Assembly (NCBI RefSeq): GCF_009467825.1
Contig: NZ_WIOK01000026.1
Span: 1 to 64,000 of the forward strand
Reading direction: 5' to 3'
From: Cyclobacterium xiamenense
Lineage (GTDB): Bacteria; Bacteroidota; Bacteroidia; Cytophagales; Cyclobacteriaceae
Length of the DNA: 64,000 bases
The notes beneath the pieces were generated by a model, which saw only the letters and a program-made list of their open reading frames with translations, had not been told where the DNA came from and searched no databases. Shown here in pieces: positions 43,529 to 50,500 of this stretch. A program made the position numbers and the translations under genes. The first letter of the stretch is position 1; every line of letters starts with the position of its first letter.

Positions 43529-44920
43529 ATGCAAAAATCTGTCAGTCGCTCCGCTAGAGGGCAATGGGGATCCACCTTTGGTTTTATTATGGCTGCGGGC
43601 GGCTCGGCCGTAGGACTGGGCAACATATGGCGCTTTCCTTACATTACCGGTCAAAATGGCGGTGGAGCATTCGTCTTTGTTTACGTTCTCTGTGTTTTGC
43701 TCATTGGTCTCCCGTTACTACTCAATGAAATTGCCCTGGGCAGGAAATCAGGAAAAAACCCAGTGGGTGCAATCAAAGAAACCGGAGGTAACCATTTCTG
43801 GCAGTCTGCAGGTGTGCTTTGCGTGATGGTTTGTTTTGCAGTATTGAGTTATTACTCGGTCATCGCAGGCTGGACCATCGGTTATATATTTACCGAACTG
43901 ATAAATATCCCGGTGGATTTTGAGGATTTTGTCCAGACCCCCGCATACGTCATTCCCCTTTGCATGCTCTTTATTCTACTGACCATTTTTGTCGTATTGG
44001 GAGGCATATCGGGAGGCATTGAGAAAGCAGCCAAGTTTCTGATGCCGGTTTTATTTCTGATCATTTTGCTCATTGCGGCGCGCTCGGTAACACTCCCTGG
44101 GGCCGGGGCGGGCATCGAATACTACCTGTCCCCTGATTTTTCGAAGATCAATGGCAAAGTAATTCTATCCGCATTGGGGCAAGCTTTTTTTAGTCTGTCG
44201 GTCGGCTGGGGACTGATGATTACCTTTGGATCTTACCTACCCCGGGACAGTAACGTCATACAATCTTCTGGGTGGATTGCTGGAATGGATAGCATGGTAG
44301 CCCTGATGGGGGGCTTGATGATTTTCCCGGCTTTGTTTGCACTGCTCCCCGGCGTAAGCCCGGACGAGGGGCCTGCCTTGGTTTTTAACGTCTTGCCCCG
44401 GGTTTTTGATCAGATCGAACCCTTCGGAAACATCATTGGTGGCTTATTTTTTCTGCTTTTGCTCGTCGCAGCGCTCACCTCTAGTATTTCCATGTTGGAA
44501 GTCCCGGTAGCCTATTTCATTGACGAAAGAAAATGGTCCCGAAAAAAAGCCACCTGGACCATCGGGCTGGCCGCCATGGTATTGAGTATTCCCTCTTCCT
44601 TGGCCGCTGTTAAGGGAAATTTCTTTAACAACCTGGGATTCAATTTTTTTGGGAGACAAATTGCCGGTTTTTTCGACATGATGGATTTCTTCTTTGGAAC
44701 CCTTGCTATCGTAGTCATTTGCCTCATGCTTAGTCTGTACACCGGATGGATCAAAAACGTAAAAGAATATGCATCGGAATTGGCAATGGGATCGAGTTCA
44801 TTCAACGGATTCCCAAAAAAAGCCTGGATATTCTTTATCCGGTGGATTTGCCCGGTGGTAATCCTGCTGGTGCTACTAAATATGATCGGTATATTTGGTG
44901 AACCGGGAGAAGGTGGGTAA
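43529..44920 (+). CDS. Sodium-dependent transporter, NSS (SNF) family
   Basis: A 463-residue membrane protein with about eleven or twelve helices and the NSS signature GSAVGLGNIWRFPYITGQNGGGAFV near the N-terminus. These transporters import amino acids or related compounds using the sodium gradient. The conserved GLMITFGSYLPRDS and SSISMLEVPVAYF segments are also present. The substrate cannot be read off. The gene ends before the strong palindromic terminator and is convergent with the bactofilin-actin operon. Confidence 0.9.
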   Translation: MQKSVSRSARGQWGSTFGFIMAAGGSAVGLGNIWRFPYITGQNGGGAFVFVYVLCVLLIGLPLLLNEIALGRKSGKNPVGAIKETGGNHFWQSAGVLCVMVCFAVLSYYSVIAGWTIGYIFTELINIPVDFEDFVQTPAYVIPLCMLFILLTIFVVLGGISGGIEKAAKFLMPVLFLIILLIAARSVTLPGAGAGIEYYLSPDFSKINGKVILSALGQAFFSLSVGWGLMITFGSYLPRDSNVIQSSGWIAGMDSMVALMGGLMIFPALFALLPGVSPDEGPALVFNVLPRVFDQIEPFGNIIGGLFFLLLLVAALTSSISMLEVPVAYFIDERKWSRKKATWTIGLAAMVLSIPSSLAAVKGNFFNNLGFNFFGRQIAGFFDMMDFFFGTLAIVVICLMLSLYTGWIKNVKEYASELAMGSSSFNGFPKKAWIFFIRWICPVVILLVLLNMIGIFGEPGEGG

Positions 44921-44951
44921 CTCCGCAGGAAGGGATCAGCCCCTTGTTACC

Positions 44952-44993
44952 AAAAAGCGGCAGCCAAACTCGAGTTTGGCTGCCGCTTTTTTT
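44952..44993. terminator. Bidirectional terminator between NSS and bactofilin 2 genes
   Basis: A perfect palindrome of 40 nt, centred between 44971 and 44972, with A-tracts on the left and T-tracts on the right. The stem is 20 bp long in DNA and forms a strong hairpin with U-runs in both directions. It lies 31 nt after the symporter stop and 58 nt after the bactofilin stop. Confidence 0.92.
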
Positions 44994-45049
44994 CTGTTCG
45001 GTAGTGTTTTTGCTTTCGTATCGACTCGCCGAGAAGACTGGATGCGTCT

Positions 45050-45616
45050 TTACCAGGACCTGGGGAAATCCAGTGGGTCATTGTTGTCGCCGGATTCCGT
45101 GGAACTACTTTCCTTAAACGAACGAAGCTCCGCCTTGGAAATGGGCTTTACCGGGACATCCTTCTTTTTAGACGTTCGATCATCCAGCATGGAATACAAT
45201 TCTTCCCTACTAACAGAGTTGATTTTACTGGATTTTGAAGCCTCTTCTACTGCTTTGGGATCGACCACCTGGATTCCACTGTTGATCTGCGCTCCTTTGT
45301 GAATAAAAATAGAGCTGGTAATGATGTTTCCGGAAACCTTTGCGTCTGCGTAGATGGTGGTTTCTCCTTTGATATACAAATCACCGACTACTTCACCGCT
45401 GATGCTGATTTCCTCGGCAATAATATCCCCGGTAATCGAAGCCTTTTCTCCAACGACTACCTTTTTGTCTGTTCGAATGCTACCTACAAGAATGCCGTCC
45501 GCCCGGATGTCACTTTTAGAGATGATATCGCCCGTGAGTTCAAAGCCAAGGGACAGTACCGTTACCTTGCCTGCATGGGGTTCTTCATTTTGTTGTTTGT
45601 TGGATCCAAATTTCAT
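45050..45616 (-). CDS. Bactofilin-family cytoskeletal protein 2 (operon with actin-like protein)
   Basis: A 188-residue bactofilin. The beta-helix core covers about residues 20-110 (GFELTGDIISKSDIRADGIL, TDKKVVVGEKASITGDIIAE, GDLYIKGETTIYADAKVSGN). A longer, charged C-terminal tail of about 70 residues (EASKSSKINSVSREELYS and beyond) is absent from copy 1. I chose ATG 45616; the extended frame to 45763 runs into the actin-like gene and has no bactofilin-like residues. It starts four nt after the stop of the actin-like gene and is followed by a strong terminator, so the two genes form a closed operon. It is likely the partner filament. Confidence 0.9.
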   Translation of the reverse strand: MKFGSNKQQNEEPHAGKVTVLSLGFELTGDIISKSDIRADGILVGSIRTDKKVVVGEKASITGDIIAEEISISGEVVGDLYIKGETTIYADAKVSGNIITSSIFIHKGAQINSGIQVVDPKAVEEASKSSKINSVSREELYSMLDDRTSKKKDVPVKPISKAELRSFKESSSTESGDNNDPLDFPRSW

Positions 45617-45620
45617 AGGC

Positions 45621-46649
45621 TCAATCTTCTTTTTCTTGTTTGAACGTAGTGAGAATAGTGGAGCTGTTACCCAGGTCCAGTCCAACCGCCTTATCCTTGG
45701 CCCCGCCACTGATGGCCAGACTGTTGTAACAATAGCCGATCGACGCCATCTGCTCCGGTGCATCGGGTACGTGGACGTTTAATAATCCATCAAATTCATC
45801 CCGAAATAAGTTTACCAATTCGGCATAATTGGCACCGCCACCTGCCAGGTAAAGATCTGCGGACTTTGTAAAATCACTATCCGAAAACGCTTTTCGCAAA
45901 GATGGGGAAATCACGTCGTTGTAATACTGCGTGATAACCTGCTTTCGCAGCTCTCTTAAGTCCAAACGCTTTCGGTTTAAAATAATTGTTCCTTCGCTAA
46001 AATACTGGTCGATCTGATGCTCGGTTTTTAAATCCAGGTAATTGTCCTTTTGTAATTCCCGGGTGATCAGGTTAATGGCGTATCTCAACCCAAACGTAGA
46101 AACGCTTGACCGCTGTACCAAACCTCCCTCCGTACTTAGAATGGCCTCCATGGTGCCGTATCCAAGACTGATCATGAAGAAGCTTTTTGGCGAATCGCTG
46201 TACATCTGCCTGACGGCCATGCTACAACCCACTACTTCGGGAATCACCGCTACGCGATCCACTTCCACGGCCATTTTCTTTCGACCTCCCCCGCCAAATG
46301 TCTGCGTATCGTACTCAATGATGTGCTCGTTTTCAAGCAGGCGATAGGCATTTTCCTTAAACACCTGAAAGGTGGAAAACGGAAACCCGGTGGTAACAGT
46401 AATGGGGCTACCCAGCTTTTGGGAAGCCAACAAAAGCCCCGCCTTTAAAAAAATACGGTAATCAATTTCTTCTGGTGAACTGTTGATGTTTCTGTGTGGA
46501 GAAGTCCCTTCAGAAAGTGCCAAATCTCCAACCAGGTAGCCAATGTTATCGTGGTAAATCTTAAGTCCGGAAACCAAATCCCTCGCAACGTTTCTAAGCT
46601 CAAGATTACTACTTTCCAATACACTGGGGTACTTTATTACTTCTATCAT
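45621..46649 (-). CDS. Actin-like ATPase with C-terminal phosphate-1 loop (apparent circular permutation)
   Basis: A 342-residue protein related to ParM/StbA actin-like ATPases. In normal order the fold opens with phosphate-1 (DxGxxxT), then phosphate-2, then the adenosine GGG. Here the adenosine motif (LAGGGANYAEL, residues 268-278) is followed by the C-terminal segment PEQMASIGYCYNSLA and then by AVGLDLGNSSTILTTF (residues 321-336), which is a phosphate-1 hairpin. The N-terminus begins IKYPSVLESS, which matches the strand that follows phosphate-1 in relatives (IFPSRW type). The phosphate-2 site reads SLGYGT (161-166), with Ser in place of the usual Asp. Upstream of ATG 46649 the same frame reaches a stop after about 20 codons without any phosphate-1 motif. 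The bactofilin gene follows after four nt. Confidence 0.8.
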   Translation of the reverse strand: MIEVIKYPSVLESSNLELRNVARDLVSGLKIYHDNIGYLVGDLALSEGTSPHRNINSSPEEIDYRIFLKAGLLLASQKLGSPITVTTGFPFSTFQVFKENAYRLLENEHIIEYDTQTFGGGGRKKMAVEVDRVAVIPEVVGCSMAVRQMYSDSPKSFFMISLGYGTMEAILSTEGGLVQRSSVSTFGLRYAINLITRELQKDNYLDLKTEHQIDQYFSEGTIILNRKRLDLRELRKQVITQYYNDVISPSLRKAFSDSDFTKSADLYLAGGGANYAELVNLFRDEFDGLLNVHVPDAPEQMASIGYCYNSLAISGGAKDKAVGLDLGNSSTILTTFKQEKED

Positions 46650-46784
46650 GGATTTTTTTTTTATTCTTTTGTCCTTTTTAAAACAGTTTTCCGTTTTTCT
46701 AATTTTTCAATCCTAAAAACTAAAATGACCAAGAGAAAGTCTCCCTGTATGGATAAACGGGGCGTTTGCCGCCTGTTTATCTTA

Positions 46785-46792
46785 CAAACTTA
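46785..46792 (-). promoter_or_regulatory. Candidate -7 element of the actin-like/bactofilin operon
   Basis: TAAGTTTG matches TAnnTTTG and lies about 135 nt upstream of the actin-like start codon. There is no clear -33 TTG. A hairpin within the leader is possible. Confidence 0.3.
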
Positions 46793-47000
46793 ATTATTTT
46801 TATCAATATTTTACGGAGGCAAATGCCAAACCTTAGGTTTAAAGACAAATTAAAGGAACCTTGCCGAAATTACAAGCTACATCCCCAAGTTTGTGTATAA
46901 AATTTTGCATTTGATAGAAAACGAACCCCCTGTCTGGCGACTACCCCTCTTTCCATGCAAGGAATTTGCGAATTTGTAACCGTATCCTTTTGAATTTGTT

Positions 47001-47008
47001 TAGTTTTG
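47001..47008 (+). promoter_or_regulatory. Candidate -7 element of the outer-membrane barrel gene
   Basis: TAGTTTTG lies 24 nt before ATG 47033. A TTTG at 46973-46976 stands 24 nt upstream, slightly too far for the consensus. Confidence 0.35.
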
Positions 47009-47032
47009 TACCAAACCAATACCTTCAAGCGC

Positions 47033-47635
47033 ATGAGACAAGTAATCCATATAAGTCTTGCATTGCTCCTACTTTCCCTCATTTCTGGAGAGGTTCGGGC
47101 ACAGGAGTTTTCTATTGGTCCCAAGATAGGTATTTCGCAAGGCAATATATCCGTTACCGGTAGCACCTTCTCGAAAGGGAACGAAAAACTGGGATATCAT
47201 GCGGGAATTTTTGCCCGCCTAGGAGGGAACCGGATTTTCATCCAACCGGAAATTCTCTACAGCAATACCGGGGGAGAATTTGAGCACCTGCAATCCAACA
47301 ATCAGGTTACGTACACTGCCAGTTTTGACCGAATCGATGTGCCATTGATGGCTGGGTTTAAGTTTGCAAACTTTTTCCGCATACAGGCCGGACCCTCGCT
47401 AACCTTCATTCTCGACAACGAATTGAGCACACAGGATCCTTTGCTTACTATTGCTTCCGAACCAAACACGACCACATTGGGCTACCAGGCGGGAATTGGC
47501 CTGGATATCGCCAACATGATTCTCGATTTTAAGTACGAGGGAGCTTTGGCAAACCACGTCGATTCCATTGCCGGACTTCCTACCGACCAGCGACAAAACC
47601 AATTGATCCTTTCGTTGGGGATTCGCTTGTTTTGA
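47033..47635 (+). CDS. PorT-like outer-membrane beta-barrel protein
   Basis: A 200-residue secreted protein. The signal peptide (LALLLLSLISGEVRAQ) is followed by a barrel of alternating strands, with IGPKIGISQGNISV near the start and LILSLGIRLF at the C-terminus, which ends with the aromatic residue typical of outer-membrane proteins. It resembles the outer-membrane beta-barrel family PF13568. I chose ATG 47033 since the longer frame from 47006 starts within the -7 element. The gene stands alone and diverges from the actin-like operon. Confidence 0.75.
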   Translation: MRQVIHISLALLLLSLISGEVRAQEFSIGPKIGISQGNISVTGSTFSKGNEKLGYHAGIFARLGGNRIFIQPEILYSNTGGEFEHLQSNNQVTYTASFDRIDVPLMAGFKFANFFRIQAGPSLTFILDNELSTQDPLLTIASEPNTTTLGYQAGIGLDIANMILDFKYEGALANHVDSIAGLPTDQRQNQLILSLGIRLF

Positions 47636-47652
47636 TTGCGTCAGTGACGGCT

Positions 47653-48225
47653 TCAGCGGTCCCCAACCTGGTCCAAAAACTTGCGGGGCTTTTGGCTTAG
47701 TTTTCGAAATTGGCTGGGCGTCATGCCCGTATGTTTCTTAAACTGCGCCGAAAAATGTTGCATGCTGCTGTATCCCAATTTCCAGGCTGTCTCGGAGATA
47801 TTGTGGGATGCGTAGCTGAGGTACTCCTTTGCCTTTTCAATCTTCAATTCGATAAAATACTGCTCAATGGTAACCCCCTGAAGGCTGCTAAAAAGTTGGC
47901 TCAAGCGGGAATAGGAAATACCGGTTTTGTCGGCAAGAATTTGCGAAATCGTCCCATCCGGGCCGTCTGCGCCTTCCTCCAGTAATTGAATCAAGGTAAC
48001 CTTACAGGTCTCCACCCAAATCGTTTCCCTGGATTTTGCCACCGCAAAGCCCAGTGCATCTAGTCTTCGTTCAAATGTCTCTGTCTGCCAGCTGTCCGGG
48101 GGATCGGAAAAACGAACCAGACCCAATTCCACCTTTTCAAACGCAAGACCCATTTCCCGAAGAACCTCCTCTACTGCCATGACGCAACGGGGACAAACCA
48201 TATTTTTTATTCGGATTTCATGCAT
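47653..48225 (-). CDS. AraC-type regulator with N-terminal HMA-like domain
   Basis: A 191-residue protein with two parts. The N-terminus is a heavy-metal-associated-like domain with the M-x-C-x-x-C motif (MVCPRC, Cys11 and Cys14). After a hinge at about 75 comes a C-terminal AraC/XylS HTH with two helix-turn-helix units (ISYSRLSQLF and ISETAWKLGYSSMQHFSAQFKKHTG). I chose ATG 48225 because it starts exactly with the HMA fold; the frame to 48345 adds residues with no domain. The architecture suggests a metal-responsive or copper-linked regulator. No metal transport gene is adjacent. Confidence 0.85.
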   Translation of the reverse strand: MHEIRIKNMVCPRCVMAVEEVLREMGLAFEKVELGLVRFSDPPDSWQTETFERRLDALGFAVAKSRETIWVETCKVTLIQLLEEGADGPDGTISQILADKTGISYSRLSQLFSSLQGVTIEQYFIELKIEKAKEYLSYASHNISETAWKLGYSSMQHFSAQFKKHTGMTPSQFRKLSQKPRKFLDQVGDR

Positions 48226-48287
48226 GGATGGATAACAAATGGGACAAAAAATAAATTTCAAAAAAGCAAAAGCCCTGCTGTCAGCAA

Positions 48288-48322
48288 ACAAAAAAAGAGG
48301 CCATCCCAGGGACAGCCTCTTT
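48288..48322 (-). terminator. Terminator of the 48352-48933 gene
   Basis: An eight-base-pair stem (aaagaggc / gcctcttt) with a 13-nt loop is followed by a U-run on the minus strand. It lies 30 nt after the stop codon. Confidence 0.75.
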
Positions 48323-48351
48323 CCGTTTGTTAGTGGTTGATTCAATTTCTT

Positions 48352-48933
48352 TTATCGCGCAGAGAGGAAATTTCCAAATCCACTCTTGTCGGAAACTTTG
48401 ATGCTGATGTCGTTCAATGAAGCAACGTTTTCAAAGGAAAACTTTTTTCCAAAGGCCTCGTCGGTGATCGGAGCGTCGTAGACAAGCTGTCCCTTGTCGA
48501 AAATTTCGAGGTACTTTTCTGAACCGTCCAAATTTTTCAAGATAACCGCCAACGTCTGCTCATCTAATTTCGTAACTTTGGCAAAGTAGGTTTTTTCCAC
48601 ACTTTTTGGCCCCAGAAAAACATCGAAATCGGAAAGCTTACCAGATTCGGTGTTAAAAACTTCTACCTGATACGCTCCCAGGTCCAGCCGGTTCAAATCG
48701 TAATTCTTGAAAAACACCTTGTCGGAATCAATGACATCCCGAAAGATGATTCGGTTGGTTTCGTCTTTGATGGCTACGGTTACTTTACCCTCGGGAATTC
48801 CCAGGTACTTCAATTGAAATCGTTTCTCACCGATTTTTTCCAAGGTGACGATGGGAGGATTCTCCACTGGAGCCGTGGCAAAAACGGCCGTGTTGATAGT
48901 AAAAGCGAGTACTGTTGCAATAATTAATCTCAT
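48352..48933 (-). CDS. Secreted protein with two repeated beta-domains
   Basis: A 193-residue protein with a signal peptide (MRLIIATVLAFTINTAVFA). The mature part has two similar units. One (about residues 27-100) runs VTLEKIGEKRFQLKYLGIPEGKVT to GAYQVEVFNTESG; the other (about 115-190) runs AKVTKLDEQTLAVILKNLDG to LNDISIKVSD. Both look like short beta-sandwich units. No catalytic motif is seen. It has its own promoter with a full consensus and a terminator, so it is a single transcription unit. The function is unknown. Confidence 0.72.
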   Translation of the reverse strand: MRLIIATVLAFTINTAVFATAPVENPPIVTLEKIGEKRFQLKYLGIPEGKVTVAIKDETNRIIFRDVIDSDKVFFKNYDLNRLDLGAYQVEVFNTESGKLSDFDVFLGPKSVEKTYFAKVTKLDEQTLAVILKNLDGSEKYLEIFDKGQLVYDAPITDEAFGKKFSFENVASLNDISIKVSDKSGFGNFLSAR

Positions 48934-49315
48934 GGTGTTAAATTTTTAAAGGTTTAGAAACAGGTAAAACCTCTTCCCGGGTACTTCCCGAAAAATTTTT
49001 GTTTGAGGCTAATTATTTTGGGCAGGCAATTGAGTGACTTACGTAAGTATGACACAAATGTAATCAAGAGGATAGTACGTTACAAATTATTCAATGATAA
49101 TATTAAAAAATTAACTATTACATAATATTAACGCTAAATAATTATCTATTTAAAAATTGATAACAAGTATTTGATTCGTGGAGAAAATCCATTCAGGGTT
49201 TAAATCTAAACCCAAAATGGACTAAAAAACAAAATTAAATTTTTTTTAGAGTATTTTATTTACCAGATTTGGAATTATATTCTTTTGTTTGCTAGAAAAC
49301 AGCGCACACTGAGCG
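48934..49315. other. AT-rich leader and promoter region of the 48352-48933 gene
   Basis: This 382-bp stretch is AT-rich and holds no gene. It contains the promoter at 49055-49085 and a leader of about 110-120 nt. No terminator is visible for the neighbouring lipoprotein gene (49316). Confidence 0.5.
49055..49085 (-). promoter_or_regulatory. Bacteroidota promoter of the two-domain secreted protein
   Basis: On the minus strand TTG (49083-49085), a 20-nt spacer and TACATTTG (49055-49062) match the consensus completely. The leader of more than 100 nt is long for this window. Confidence 0.72.
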
Positions 49316-50488
49316 CTATTCCTTGAACTTCAACCGGTAAAACACATTGTAATCCCTTTCTACCGCCGGGTCCAGGTTATCGTTGACATAGATGTACCCA
49401 TTTTCGTCGGCAAAATCAAGTGCACCAGAGAGCGGTAACCCGTCCAGCACACCTACCTGCTTGCCTCCCGCTACCACCATATAATAGGGTTTGCTGTACG
49501 TAGCCATGGCTTCTTTGAAAAGGGGACTTTCGTACCGATACTCCGAAGCAGCCCGAAGCTGGGTGACGATGTCCTCGGGTATGCGTGTTTTGAACTCCAC
49601 CAAAAGTTTTTTTCCAACATACCGCAGGTCCGTAAAGGCCGGATAGCTGCTGTAATCCCCTACCTGCTCGGGCAGTCCTTCGGTACGGAACCGATGCCTG
49701 AGATCTACCTGGTATTTGAGCAGGGGCCTCCCACTGGCATAATCGTACACAAACAACTGATCGCCTATGGTAGGAAGCAATGCCAACTCCTGCCTACCCC
49801 GGTGGTAGGCCACAATGGGCGGACTCGGCCCAAGCATCTTCCCTTCTTTTCTGGGTTTCCATTCCTCCGGATAGGTTTCTAGCAACCGCAGCTTGCTGGA
49901 ATCCACCTCGTACGAAAACACTGTCTTTGCCCGATCGTAGTAAACAGCGGATTGCCTTTCTTCTTCGGTGAGGCTTCCGGGATCAAACAAATTTTGTTCC
50001 TGCCCCACCAGCATTCGCTTTCCATTCGTTGTGAAACCTCTAAAAAACGTCCGGTAACTGTACATGGACATGGAAAAAATATCCAAATGAATGGGGTCCA
50101 GCAGCTGCAGCTTATTTCCGGCCAGGTCGTAGACGTGGTAGCCATTAAAAAGCCCCTGAGCTACCCATTGATCGGCATTCAAAAACCCATAGCCAAATGC
50201 ACCTGAGCCCATGCCATTAGGACCATCGTGCAGCACGTCGAACACCTGCACAATCTCCCCTGTCTCCGCTACCAGGTGGGGCTTTCGGCTTTTATTTCCC
50301 CGCAGCAGAAATTTTCCGCTACCTTCCAGGTAATCGTCAATGACCAACGGTTCTAGTTCATTCACCACCAGGCTATCCACCAGTTCGAGGGTCAGCTTCG
50401 TTTGTGGATCTTGCCCATCGGTAGTAGGCGCCGGCTTGCAGGCAAAAGCCCCCGCAATCAGTAGAACCATTGGCTGAACGTATTTCAT
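49316..50488 (-). CDS. DUF4221-like lipoprotein (beta-propeller-like), copy 2
   Basis: A 390-residue lipoprotein. The lipobox ends at Cys17 (AGAFAC). The mature part consists of repeated beta-rich units of about 45-60 residues, consistent with a propeller; the C-terminus includes YIYVNDNLDPAVERDYNVFYRLKF. It is similar in size and layout to the protein at 53668-54819, and both flank the RND transporter gene on the same strand. The gap to the RND gene is 12 nt. Assignment to DUF4221 is from recollection of the family's features and should be checked. Confidence 0.65.
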   Translation of the reverse strand: MKYVQPMVLLIAGAFACKPAPTTDGQDPQTKLTLELVDSLVVNELEPLVIDDYLEGSGKFLLRGNKSRKPHLVAETGEIVQVFDVLHDGPNGMGSGAFGYGFLNADQWVAQGLFNGYHVYDLAGNKLQLLDPIHLDIFSMSMYSYRTFFRGFTTNGKRMLVGQEQNLFDPGSLTEEERQSAVYYDRAKTVFSYEVDSSKLRLLETYPEEWKPRKEGKMLGPSPPIVAYHRGRQELALLPTIGDQLFVYDYASGRPLLKYQVDLRHRFRTEGLPEQVGDYSSYPAFTDLRYVGKKLLVEFKTRIPEDIVTQLRAASEYRYESPLFKEAMATYSKPYYMVVAGGKQVGVLDGLPLSGALDFADENGYIYVNDNLDPAVERDYNVFYRLKFKE

Positions 50489-50500
50489 CTGTATCGATTG

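Larger units (their letters stand above)
46650..47032. other. Divergent region between the actin-like and outer-membrane barrel genes
   Basis: This region of 383 bp contains the promoters of the two divergent genes. A -7 candidate for the minus strand (TAAGTTTG, 46785-46792) and one for the plus strand (TAGTTTTG, 47001-47008) are visible, but neither has a TTG at 20 nt. A weak hairpin (gataaac / gtttatc, 46752-46781) lies between. I see no other gene. Confidence 0.45.

Noticed and set aside
45617-45763. Extended N-terminus for bactofilin 2
   Set aside because: The extra 49 codons overlap the actin-like gene in another frame and carry no bactofilin-like residues; ATG 45616 follows the upstream stop after four nt.
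46650-46717. A possible N-terminal extension of the actin-like gene containing a normal phosphate-1 loop
   Set aside because: I translated the frame upstream of ATG 46649. It reaches an in-frame stop after about 20 codons, reads mostly Lys, and contains no DxGxxxT motif.
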